Source of the DNA: Rugosibacter sp.
GTDB lineage: Bacteria; Pseudomonadota; Gammaproteobacteria; Burkholderiales; Rhodocyclaceae
Assembly: GCA_030652715.1 (NCBI GenBank)
Contig: JAUSQB010000065.1
Span: forward strand, 1 to 6,278
Length of the DNA stretch: 6,278 bases
Direction: 5' to 3'
Shown: positions 1-6,148 of the stretch, piece after piece
Layout of the letters: every line of letters starts with the position of its first letter
Position numbering within the stretch: position 1 is the first letter of the stretch
Translations under genes and position numbers: made by a program
Notes under the pieces: model-generated
Seen by the model: the letters and a program-made list of their open reading frames with translations, nothing else
The model's database searches: none
What the model was told of the DNA's origin: nothing

Positions 1-479
1 ATGCCGCCCCAGATGTCGGCAATGATGTTCACAATCGCGCCGCCATGATCTTCCATCCACTGTGTGTAACATTCGCGCGAGACAAGAAAGCCGCCGGTCA
101 GATTGCTTTTGACCACCGTTTCCCAACCGTTCAGCGTCAGATTTTTCGCCAGCGCCGGGAATTGACCGCCCGCGTTGTTCACCAGATGATGGATTGCGCC
201 ATGCTGCGTTAACACAGCGCTCACCATGGACTTGACCATGGCTTCGTCACGAATGTCGCACACATGAGCGCTTGCCTGCCCGCCTGCGGCAATAATTTCG
301 GCACGCACGGTGTCAAGTTTTTCAATTTTTCGACCGACCAATGCAACCGTTGCGCCCAGACTGGCCAGTTCATGTGCTGTGCAGCGGCCCAGGCCACTAC
401 CCCCACCGGTCACAATGATGGTTTGTCCGGCAAAAAGATCGGGACGAAATACGGATTGGTATTTCATCGGGTATTTCAT
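1..479 (-). CDS. Short-chain dehydrogenase/reductase, trans-2-enoyl-CoA reductase-like, 3' end cut off
   Basis: NAD(P)H-dependent oxidoreductase of the SDR family, probably cytoplasmic. The frame stays open from the ATG at 479 to the window edge, giving the first 159 residues. Seen: dinucleotide-binding TGGGSGLG at residues 24-31, VGRK at 48-51 (a basic residue after strand 2 suggests NADPH), CDI at 74-76, NNAG at 101-104 and the tetrad Asn in KSNLTGGF (Asn126). The stretches NNAGGQF, SNLTGGF and GGAIVNII resemble peroxisomal trans-2-enoyl-CoA reductases and bacterial dienoyl/enoyl-CoA reductase-like SDRs. Where classical SDRs have the catalytic Ser (as in NISS), this protein reads NIIADIWGG, as expected for that branch; the Tyr/Lys pair lies beyond the window. 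The ATG at 479 is preferred because GGGG lies 8 bases upstream; a second in-frame ATG (467) arises from a short duplication. Divergent from phoB. A role in fatty acid or acyl-CoA metabolism is inference; other SDR substrates are possible. Confidence 0.85.
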   Translation of the reverse strand, partial: MKYPMKYQSVFRPDLFAGQTIIVTGGGSGLGRCTAHELASLGATVALVGRKIEKLDTVRAEIIAAGGQASAHVCDIRDEAMVKSMVSAVLTQHGAIHHLVNNAGGQFPALAKNLTLNGWETVVKSNLTGGFLVSRECYTQWMEDHGGAIVNIIADIWGG

Positions 480-520
480 TTAATCTACCCCTTGAATTTT
501 GAGTGTGACGCACGTTGCAG

Positions 521-562
521 CATGGATGGCACGGCCGATAGAAAAGCTGCCATGGATGGCAG
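521..562. repeat. Direct repeat of 11 bp, second copy part of a palindrome
   Basis: CATGGATGGCA occurs at 521-531 and again at 551-561, 30 bp apart. The second copy lies inside a perfect palindrome at 547-562 (CTGCCAT, GG, ATGGCAG). The first copy is flanked by a degenerate version of the same symmetry. The pair lies 42 to 83 bases upstream of the dehydrogenase start and well upstream of the PhoB box, so if it is an operator it more likely serves the dehydrogenase gene. No regulator can be named from the sequence. Confidence 0.5.
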
Positions 563-612
563 ACGGCTACTAAAAATGCAGTTGGTATCATAACTTAACA
601 GGGGATGCTCTG

Positions 613-641
613 CTGTCACCGGTCTGTCATCAATCTGCAAT
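613..641 (+). promoter_or_regulatory. PhoB box (three 7-bp units at 11-bp spacing) upstream of phoB
   Basis: Three direct units lie exactly 11 bp apart: CTGTCAC (613-619), CTGTCAT (624-630) and CTGCAAT (635-641), separated by CGGT and CAAT. The established PhoB box is two CTGTCAT-like units with a 4-bp AT-rich spacer, and the first two units match almost perfectly. The box lies just upstream of phoB, so autoregulation of phoBR, as known in E. coli, is the natural reading. Confidence 0.8.
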
Positions 642-646
642 AGACT
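641..646 (+). promoter_or_regulatory. Probable -10 element of the phoB promoter
   Basis: TAGACT (4 of 6 to TATAAT) begins 10 bases after the first two PhoB units end (630), the spacing usual for PhoB-activated promoters, where the box replaces the -35 element. Transcription would start near 653 and leave about 22 bases of leader containing the ribosome binding site. An alternative is TTTAAC at 652-657, using the second and third units, but this leaves a leader of only about 10 bases. Confidence 0.5.
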
Positions 647-674
647 GAGTTTTTAACTTTATAAAAGGGTGAAC

Positions 675-1361
675 ATGGCGGCCACTATTCTTGTTGTTGA
701 AGATGAACCAGCGATTCAATCGCTGATTGAAATTAATTTGCGCCGCGCAGGCCACGACGTTGTTTTGGCGGGGGATGCAGAAACCGCGCGCCGTTTGATA
801 ACCGCCGCACTGCCTGACATGGTGCTACTGGACTGGATGCTGCCCAGCATGAGCGGGATAGATTTCGCGCGCCAGTTACGCCGCGACGTGCGCACGCGTG
901 ACTTGCCTGTCATCATGCTGACAGCGCGTGCGGACGAGCGCGACAAGATCGAGGGGTTCGATATCGGCGCTGATGACTACATCACCAAACCATTCAGCCC
1001 GCGCGAGCTGGTGGCGCGTATTCGGGCGGTTTTGCGGCGGCATGCGCCACAAACGACGGATGAAGTTGTCGAGCTGGGCCATTTGCGGCTTGATCCGGCG
1101 ACACATCGCGTCAGCAGCGGGGAATCCGAAATTATTCTGGGCCCCACCGAGTTTCGCCTGCTGCATTTTTTCATGACGCATCCCGAACGGGTACACACCC
1201 GCACGCAACTGCTCGATCAAGTGTGGGGAGACCATGTGTTTGTTGAAGAGCGCACGGTGTATGTGCATATCCGTCGCCTGCGCGCCGCACTGGAAGCCAC
1301 GGCGCACGATGTACTGATTCAGACCGTACGCGGTAGCGGCTATCGCATGTCTGCTTCATGA
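675..1361 (+). CDS. phoB: Phosphate regulon response regulator PhoB
   Basis: OmpR/PhoB-family response regulator, the cytoplasmic partner of PhoR; when phosphorylated it binds Pho boxes and activates phosphate-starvation genes. Product of 228 residues (E. coli PhoB has 229). Receiver domain, about 1-122: acidic pocket E9-D10-E11, phosphoacceptor D53 in LLDWMLP, switch T83 in MLTAR, K105 in ITKPFSP. Winged-helix DNA-binding domain, about 130-226: GPTEFRLLHFFMTHPERV, LLDQVWG, the recognition helix around ERTVYVHIRRLR and the wing TVRGSGYR. The ATG at 675 is chosen over a GTG at 669 because AAGGG (665-669) sits 5 bases before it and MAATILVVEDE then aligns with the E. coli start. It overlaps phoR by four bases (ATGA), so the two are translated as an operon. 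A PhoB box upstream suggests autoregulation. Oddity: residue 196, Asp in E. coli PhoB (RTVDVHIRRLR), is Tyr here. Confidence 0.96.
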   Translation: MAATILVVEDEPAIQSLIEINLRRAGHDVVLAGDAETARRLITAALPDMVLLDWMLPSMSGIDFARQLRRDVRTRDLPVIMLTARADERDKIEGFDIGADDYITKPFSPRELVARIRAVLRRHAPQTTDEVVELGHLRLDPATHRVSSGESEIILGPTEFRLLHFFMTHPERVHTRTQLLDQVWGDHVFVEERTVYVHIRRLRAALEATAHDVLIQTVRGSGYRMSAS

Positions 1362-2653
1362 AGCCGGTAGTGAGCGAAGCGTTAGCCACCCTGATCATCG
1401 TCCTGGCAGCAGCACTGATCGGGGCGTGGGGTTGGGGCGCGCTTGGCGCAAGCGTCATGGCGCTGTGCGTACTGAGCCTGACTCTTTTACGTCATCTGTG
1501 GTGGCTTGGGCAACTGATTCATTGGGTGCAAGCACCACAAGAGAGCGCCATGCCGACGGTGTCGGGTGTCTGGGGTGAGTTGTGTGATCACCTGTATCAA
1601 CAGATGCGCAAAGCCACCAAAGAAACCAAGCTGGTCACGACCGAACTTGAACGGCTGCGGCTGGCTGCCGAAGTACTGCCAGAGGGGGTAGTCATTCTGG
1701 ATGACCATCGTGTCATTGAGTGGATGAATTGGGAGGCAGAGGCCTGCTTTGGGTTAAATGCCGCCACAGATATCGGTAGTCGGCTCACTCATCTGCTGCG
1801 CGAGCCAGCGTTGCTTGATTATCTGAACAACACCACGCAAAGCGCAAAACCGTTGAAACTCATCACCCAGCGCAATCCCAAGCATACGTTGCAAGTGCAA
1901 ACGGTGCCATTCGCGGCGGGCCGCACGTTGCTGATGGTGCGTGATGTCACACAGCTTGAAAAGCTGGCGACCATGCGGCGCGATTTTGTGGCGAATGTTT
2001 CACACGAGTTGAAAACACCGCTCACGGTGACGCTGGGGTTTATTGAAACGGCAGCCGATGCGCTAGGTGATGCGTCACCGGATGAGATGGCGCACTATTT
2101 GCGCATGGCATCAGAACAAGCGTCGCGCATGCAAAGCCTGATTGAAGACTTGTTGATGCTGTCTTCGCTAGAGACGGATTCTCCCCCGACGGAAAGTGAT
2201 GTGGATCTATCGGCATTGTTCGCGGGGGTATGCGAAGAAGCCAGGGTGCTTTCTGCAGGACAGCAAAATATCCGTTTGACCATGTTCGGGCCGTCGCATC
2301 TTGTGGGTAGCCCACGGGAGTTACACTCGGTTTTCAGCAACCTGGTCACCAATGCCGTGCGTTACACCCCCAAGGGTGGCGAGATTGCGCTGCATTGGGA
2401 TGCGGGTGCGCATGGCGGCCGCTTTTCGGTAACCGATAGCGGTATCGGAATTGCGCCTGAGCACCTGCCGCGTTTGACAGAACGGTTTTATCGTGTCGAC
2501 CATGGCCGTTCGCGTGAAATGGGGGGGACGGGGCTGGGCCTGGCGATTGTCAAGCATGTGCTGGAACGTCATCAGGCGCAGCTTGACATCGACAGCGAAC
2601 CCGGCAAGGGCTCGACATTCACGGCGATATTTCCAGCGCATCGGGTGCGTTGA
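1358..2653 (+). CDS. phoR: Phosphate regulon sensor histidine kinase PhoR
   Basis: Membrane-bound histidine kinase that autophosphorylates and passes phosphate to PhoB under phosphate limitation, and dephosphorylates it in excess phosphate. The product has 431 residues, the same length as E. coli PhoR. Order: hydrophobic segments at about 8-23 and 28-45 with almost no periplasmic loop, as in PhoR, which lacks a periplasmic sensor; a charged linker (about 60-100); a PAS-like domain (about 100-195, AAEVLPEGVVILDD); H-box FVANVSHELKTPL with the phosphorylated His216; N-box NLVTNAVRYTP (328-338); G1 DSGIGI (360-365); F-box ERFYRVD (375-381); G2 GGTGLGLAIVKH (389-400). The start ATG overlaps the phoB stop and no clear ribosome binding site precedes it, so translation probably depends on coupling to phoB. 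No phoU or pst gene follows; a strong terminator begins 10 bases after the stop. Confidence 0.95.
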   Translation: MKPVVSEALATLIIVLAAALIGAWGWGALGASVMALCVLSLTLLRHLWWLGQLIHWVQAPQESAMPTVSGVWGELCDHLYQQMRKATKETKLVTTELERLRLAAEVLPEGVVILDDHRVIEWMNWEAEACFGLNAATDIGSRLTHLLREPALLDYLNNTTQSAKPLKLITQRNPKHTLQVQTVPFAAGRTLLMVRDVTQLEKLATMRRDFVANVSHELKTPLTVTLGFIETAADALGDASPDEMAHYLRMASEQASRMQSLIEDLLMLSSLETDSPPTESDVDLSALFAGVCEEARVLSAGQQNIRLTMFGPSHLVGSPRELHSVFSNLVTNAVRYTPKGGEIALHWDAGAHGGRFSVTDSGIGIAPEHLPRLTERFYRVDHGRSREMGGTGLGLAIVKHVLERHQAQLDIDSEPGKGSTFTAIFPAHRVR

Positions 2654-2662
2654 ATCGGGTGG

Positions 2663-2706
2663 GCTGCAAATAAAACGGGCACCGCAGTGCCCGTTTTATT
2701 TGCAGC
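2663..2706. terminator. Bidirectional intrinsic terminator between phoR and porin
   Basis: A perfect 20-bp inverted repeat: left arm 2663-2682, loop CGCA (2683-2686), right arm 2687-2706. The GC-rich core CGGGCAC/GTGCCCG is followed by TTTTATTT on the plus strand; by symmetry the same holds on the minus strand. It starts 9 bases after the phoR stop and ends 14 bases before the porin stop, so one hairpin ends both convergent transcripts. Confidence 0.92.
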
Positions 2707-2720
2707 AGTGAAAAGCCGGA

Positions 2721-3893
2721 TCAGAAGGCGTGAGCGATACCGAACGTCAGCCCGGTAAGCTTGGTGCCGTCGCCCGTGATACCGGTTTTGCCGTTACCGA
2801 AATCGTAACCCAGGGTAGACGCATTGCCAGCCACGGTGCCCGTGCGGTCGTCGTTCTTCAGGTAGGCATAGTGCGCTGTCAGCATGGTGCGCTTGGACAG
2901 GCTGTGCTCGTAGCCGAGTACCCAGAACTTGGCGCCGGTATCGGACAGGTCAGGCTGAGTCACGAGATTGCCGCTGATATCATTGGCTGAATAGTACTGG
3001 CCGACGATCTTGCCGTTTGGGGTCTCCTTGTAGGTGGCGCCCAGGGCCCAGACGTTCTGTTTCAGATCGCCAAGGCTGCCTTCGGCATCCGTGCGGGCGT
3101 AGAGGGCATGCAGGGTGGCATCGCCGAGCTTGTACACACCGCCGATGCGGGTTTCGGTGGCTTCTGAGTCGGCACCCATGGCAAACTTGCCTTTGTAAAT
3201 TTTTGGAGGATCGCCAATAGTAAATGCGGGATCATTCTTTTCGCGTAATTTGCCATGTGTGATGCCAGCGTAGATCGGGCCATTGTTATAGATCAGGCCG
3301 AGTTCGACCACCGAAGCGTCAATCTTTTTATCAGCCGTTTCGTCCTTATTCTCGTTGGCCTGGTATTGCACAGTCGCCTCGAAGCCGGAGAACTTCGGCG
3401 AGACATAGGCGATGGAGTTGGCATAACGGGTATCGAAGACCGAGCCTCTGCCGCCGAGCTTGCCGACGATAGCGGTGTTGTCGCCAACGCCTTCGCTATA
3501 GGCTACGGTATCAAGTTTGGAAAGAAAGACGCGGTTCGGGCCGCTGAAATGTCCAAGCTTGACAGTACCAAATTCGCCTTTGAGGCCGACGAAGCTGTCG
3601 CGGGCGCTGCCGAAAAGCCCGGCTGAGCCAGTTTGGTCGAGGTCAACCTGGGATTCGAACTGGAAAATGGCGTCCAGGCCATTGCCTAGTTTTTCAGAGC
3701 CCTTGAAGCCGAGACGCGAGGCATTCGAGCTAACGCGGCTATAGCTAGGGGCACCACGCGCGGCGTTGGGGCCGCTGGCGTCAATGAAATCATAGGAGCC
3801 ATAGGCTAAGCCATAAACCGTAACATTGGATTGTGCAAATGCCGCACCGGAAAGAAGGCCGGTAATGGCCAGGGCAATTAGTTTTTTCTGCAT
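2721..3893 (-). CDS. Gram-negative trimeric porin (outer-membrane beta-barrel)
   Basis: General-diffusion porin of 390 residues, expected as a 16-stranded outer-membrane barrel forming trimers. Signal peptide: basic MQKK, hydrophobic core, cleavage after AFA (residue 20), mature start QSNVTVYG, typical of betaproteobacterial porins. Family marks: SRLGFKGSEKLGNGLDAIFQFES (residues 60-82, alternating strand pattern), RDSFVGLKGEFGTVKLGHFSGP (98-119, leading into the constriction loop), FWVLGYEHSLSKRT near residues 323-336 and the C-terminal FGIAHAF ending in Phe, the barrel-assembly signal. The start is supported by AGGAG (plus-strand 3900-3904) 6 bases upstream. It is convergent with phoR and shares its terminator. 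A candidate PhoB box upstream suggests phosphate control, hence a possible PhoE/OprP-like role; family alone does not give the substrate, and selectivity is unknown. Confidence 0.93.
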   Translation of the reverse strand: MQKKLIALAITGLLSGAAFAQSNVTVYGLAYGSYDFIDASGPNAARGAPSYSRVSSNASRLGFKGSEKLGNGLDAIFQFESQVDLDQTGSAGLFGSARDSFVGLKGEFGTVKLGHFSGPNRVFLSKLDTVAYSEGVGDNTAIVGKLGGRGSVFDTRYANSIAYVSPKFSGFEATVQYQANENKDETADKKIDASVVELGLIYNNGPIYAGITHGKLREKNDPAFTIGDPPKIYKGKFAMGADSEATETRIGGVYKLGDATLHALYARTDAEGSLGDLKQNVWALGATYKETPNGKIVGQYYSANDISGNLVTQPDLSDTGAKFWVLGYEHSLSKRTMLTAHYAYLKNDDRTGTVAGNASTLGYDFGNGKTGITGDGTKLTGLTFGIAHAF

Positions 3894-3899
3894 GGATAA

Positions 3900-3904
3900 C
3901 TCCT
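3900..3904 (-). promoter_or_regulatory. Ribosome binding site of the porin gene
   Basis: The minus strand reads AGGAG, followed by TTATCC and the ATG at 3893. This near-consensus site with 6-base spacing fixes the start and fits a highly expressed porin. Confidence 0.85.
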
Positions 3905-3912
3905 AAAAAAAT

Positions 3913-3974
3913 CTGCTGTTAAAAATGCTGCTGGTAACTGCTAGCAAAAGCACCACGTGTCGGCCTCTGCTAAC
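3913..3974. repeat. Recurring CTGCT(G/A) motif in the porin leader
   Basis: On the plus strand, CTGCTGTTA (3913), CTGCTGGTAA (3928), CTGCTAGCA (3938) and CTGCTAAC (3967) recur in the 60 bases before the porin. On the mRNA strand these are GTTAGCAG/TTACCAGCAG/TTAACAGCAG-type sequences within the presumed untranslated leader. Porin leaders are often targets of small RNAs, but the repeats are short and spacing is irregular, so function is uncertain. Confidence 0.3.
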
Positions 3975-3983
3975 GGCCAGTAC

Positions 3984-4017
3984 AGTTTAGAAAATGTTTG
4001 TGACAATATTATTACAA
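3984..4017 (-). promoter_or_regulatory. Candidate PhoB-dependent promoter of the porin
   Basis: On the minus strand two PhoB-like units lie 11 bp apart: TTGTAAT (4011-4017) and TTGTCAC (4000-4006), with spacer AATA. A weaker third repeat, ATTTTCTAAAC, follows at 3985-3995. Ten bases after the second unit comes TAAACT (3984-3989), a -10-like hexamer; phoB has TAGACT at the same distance. Transcription would start near 3977, giving a leader of about 83 bases. The units are more degenerate than those at phoB. Alternatives are sigma-70 pairs TTGTCA (4001-4006)/TGTACT (3979-3984) with 16-bp spacing, or TTGCAC (4034-4039)/TGTAAT (4011-4016) with 17-bp spacing. Confidence 0.45.
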
Positions 4018-4044
4018 CAAATCGGGGGCGATAGTGCAAAAAGA

Positions 4045-5676
4045 CTAGGCATGCGCTTGGGCAGCAAAAGTACAGAGTTCAAATTCGCTGCCGTGTGCCA
4101 CGAGATGTGTGAGGGTGACGATTTCTGCAGATGTTTTCATGATTTCGATACGGCGGCCGATCTGAAAGCTGCCGACAGGCAAAACAAGGCTGGCAGGCTG
4201 ATTGGCAGTCGCGTTTGCGGCAATAAAAAAGGCGGGACGATACGCTGTGCGTTCGGGGTCAATGGGCCGCGCCATGATGGCTTGAGTTTCTCCCGGGAAA
4301 AGCTGGATGCCGATAGCCAGCGAGTCGTTATTCTGACGTAATGTCCAGCGCACGCAGCCAAGAACAAACCCCGGGCTTTGTTCAGTGCAGGTGGCGATCA
4401 ATGTGCCGGCGGCAATACGCCCGCCATCTCTGATGGGCCGCGAAATGCGCAGGCCAGTGGCAGATGTGTCTGATGTCCAGTCGCCCATGATGACCCAGGT
4501 TTCAATCGGGGTGGGGTCAGGTGCTGCCGGTTTGGCGATATCCAGACGATGGCTTGAGTCGCCGAATAATGCGAATTTCTCTTTTTCAAGGCGCCGGGTT
4601 TCATCATCCTGGGTGGCAGACTGGAAAGTGCGTTGCCCTGACAAATGGAAATGTACTGCGTTATAGCCAGGAATGAGACGGCAACTGCCGCTGGCGCCCC
4701 GACGCAAAGGCTTGCGTGCATTGCCCCCTTGACACCAGCGGGAGAGCAGCCGAGCCAGCAACCTGCCCACTGCGGGCTGGGTAACGTCACTGCCCAGATG
4801 GAGATCCATTGGCGACTGGCCTTGCTCAAGCAGCGCAAGGCGGGAAGCCAGGCTGGTACGCAGATCCGTGGTCTCTAACCAGCGGCCTTGTGCCGATTGC
4901 CGGGGAATGTAGTTTGCGGGCAGGTCTGAATCAAGATCAACCCATAAAGGATGCGCACAAAGGCTGATGTCTTCCGGGGGGGCCTTGAGCCGTTTGATTT
5001 TGCCGCCCCACCGCTGCGTCCAGCGAATGATCCAGGCTAGGTGATGTGAGGAAAGCTCGTGAGGATTGGCGATATGGAGCAGATGACATTCGGCGTACAC
5101 CGCGAGCGGTGTGACCGTTTGTTTGCCGTAACGCAAGGGGTCGCTGATCTGTTGTTCTGTAATATCTGCGGCCTCAGCCAGGAAAAAAATCTGGTGCAGT
5201 TTTTTCCAGAACCCCAAATCCGGCAGACGCTTGCCTTGAATGAGGGCAACTTGCCAGTCAGCGAGAGTAGCCAATGCACGTTGAGCTACCGTAGCATTTT
5301 TTCTCGATGGCGCAATTGGCAGGGTGTCGTGTTCTGCAAAGCAGTGGAGATAATTGGTAAACAAGGATTGCCATAGTGTCAGGGTGCTGTCCAGGGCGGC
5401 TTGCTCTGAGGGGGACAAGGGGAGAGGCCGGTCCATGAATTTTTTCGCCATGACATCTTGCACTTGCCGAATAGGCCTGCGTAATTCTTCCAGAACAGCG
5501 AAACGTTCGGCGATAGGCAATGTGAAGCGTGCAAGCAATGCAAGCTGGCGCAAAAAAACGACCTGGGCCTGCATCGCATTGGACAGGGGAAGGGTCTTTA
5601 GCCAGTCGTGGCAACTGGCAATCGTGGTGAATGCGGGCGGTTGTTCCGTGCCTGTTGAGGGGAGGTCTAAAATCAT
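4045..5676 (-). CDS. Protein of unknown function with probable interrupted PilZ-like C-terminal region
   Basis: Product of 543 residues, no signal peptide or membrane segment seen, so probably cytoplasmic. Residues about 20-310 look largely helical and match no family I can name. The C-terminal half carries PilZ-like pieces in the right order: an RxxxR motif, RKPLR (321-325), with a strand-like SCRLIPG after it; D-T-S-A-T-G (403-408), fitting the (D/N)xSxxG c-di-GMP motif; then GFVLGCVRWT (436-445) and LAIGIQLF (453-460), resembling later PilZ barrel strands. The two binding motifs are about 78 residues apart, longer than in simple PilZ domains, so an insertion is implied. A c-di-GMP binding role is inference; a degenerate non-binding barrel is equally possible. 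The ATG at 5676 overlaps the stop of the HIT gene (ATGA) and has GGAG (plus-strand CTCC 5686-5689) 9 bases upstream, so the two are translationally coupled. No clear terminator follows before the porin promoter. Confidence 0.9.
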   Translation of the reverse strand: MILDLPSTGTEQPPAFTTIASCHDWLKTLPLSNAMQAQVVFLRQLALLARFTLPIAERFAVLEELRRPIRQVQDVMAKKFMDRPLPLSPSEQAALDSTLTLWQSLFTNYLHCFAEHDTLPIAPSRKNATVAQRALATLADWQVALIQGKRLPDLGFWKKLHQIFFLAEAADITEQQISDPLRYGKQTVTPLAVYAECHLLHIANPHELSSHHLAWIIRWTQRWGGKIKRLKAPPEDISLCAHPLWVDLDSDLPANYIPRQSAQGRWLETTDLRTSLASRLALLEQGQSPMDLHLGSDVTQPAVGRLLARLLSRWCQGGNARKPLRRGASGSCRLIPGYNAVHFHLSGQRTFQSATQDDETRRLEKEKFALFGDSSHRLDIAKPAAPDPTPIETWVIMGDWTSDTSATGLRISRPIRDGGRIAAGTLIATCTEQSPGFVLGCVRWTLRQNNDSLAIGIQLFPGETQAIMARPIDPERTAYRPAFFIAANATANQPASLVLPVGSFQIGRRIEIMKTSAEIVTLTHLVAHGSEFELCTFAAQAHA

Positions 5677-6113
5677 GGGTTGTGACTCCAGGGCAAAAGT
5701 TGTTGGTGTAATGCAACACTCAGCGCTTCATTGGGAGGCGCGATTCGCGGTGCCCCAATGCGGTTGGGTGCGGCCCATATGGGCGAGGGGAAATGGCTAT
5801 CGTCGTGCCAGCGGGGGATGACATGCCAATGCAGGTGGGGCACCAGATTGCCCAGGCTGGCGAGATTGATTTTATCCGGCGTCAGCTGTTGGCGCAAAGT
5901 GCGTTCAACCGCTTGCACAATACGCATCAAATGGCTGGCTTCACGTTCTGTCAGGTCGCTCATTTCTGCTACATGGGGTTGCCAGATGACACGGCAAAAA
6001 CCGGGGAATGCCATGCCTTCGTGACCCGTTACCCGCACGATGCGGCAGTGCCTGTCGCTCCATAATTCCTCCCCGCCGGTCGAGTGGCATAACTCGCAAT
6101 CTTCTCCACGCAT
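5673..6113 (-). CDS. HIT-family nucleotide-binding protein
   Basis: Small cytoplasmic protein of the histidine triad superfamily, which hydrolyses or transfers nucleotidyl groups from substrates such as dinucleoside polyphosphates or nucleoside phosphoramidates. The signature H-L-H-W-H-V-I (His94, 96, 98, counting from the ATG at 6116) matches HxHxHxx, with His96 the expected nucleophile. SLGN (87-90) before the triad and IPRW after it are family features. An N-terminal CELC (Cys7, Cys10) resembles the zinc-binding Cys pair of many bacterial HIT proteins, with His48 a possible further ligand. Two adjacent ATGs exist (6116 and 6113); the second is preferred because GGGG stands 5 bases before it but only 2 before the first, giving 146 residues. 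The stop overlaps the start of the 543-residue gene. Physiological substrate unknown. Confidence 0.9.
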   Translation of the reverse strand: MRGEDCELCHSTGGEELWSDRHCRIVRVTGHEGMAFPGFCRVIWQPHVAEMSDLTEREASHLMRIVQAVERTLRQQLTPDKINLASLGNLVPHLHWHVIPRWHDDSHFPSPIWAAPNRIGAPRIAPPNEALSVALHQQLLPWSHNP

Positions 6114-6148
6114 CATGACCCCGTGATGATTGGTGTTGGTTTATGGCG

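Noticed and set aside
264..593. Open frame of 109 codons, plus strand
   Set aside because: Antisense to the dehydrogenase, whose frame shows clear SDR motifs; the product has no recognisable pattern and runs into the intergenic region.
660..665. TATAAA as -10 element for phoB
   Set aside because: Too close to the start codon; the transcript would begin after the ribosome binding site, and the distance to the PhoB box is wrong.
669..677. GTG at 669 as phoB start
   Set aside because: It would overlap the Shine-Dalgarno sequence; the ATG at 675 has better spacing and matches the PhoB N-terminus.
876..1307. Open frame of 143 codons on the minus strand within phoB
   Set aside because: Fully antisense to phoB, a convincing gene with all family motifs; a high-GC shadow frame.
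3954..3959. CACGTG palindrome upstream of the porin
   Set aside because: A 6-bp palindrome is expected by chance and no bacterial regulator is implied by it here.
4398..4838. Open frame of 146 codons, minus strand, inside the 543-codon gene
   Set aside because: Different frame of the same strand inside a longer gene that has a ribosome binding site and a coupled start; its product is low-complexity and without motifs.
5258..5719. Open frame of 153 codons, minus strand, across the HIT/543-residue junction
   Set aside because: Overlaps both real genes in another frame; it has no start signal or recognisable product.
5354..5821. Open frame of 155 codons, plus strand
   Set aside because: Antisense to the HIT gene and the 543-codon gene, with Arg/Ser/Trp/Cys-rich composition typical of antisense frames.
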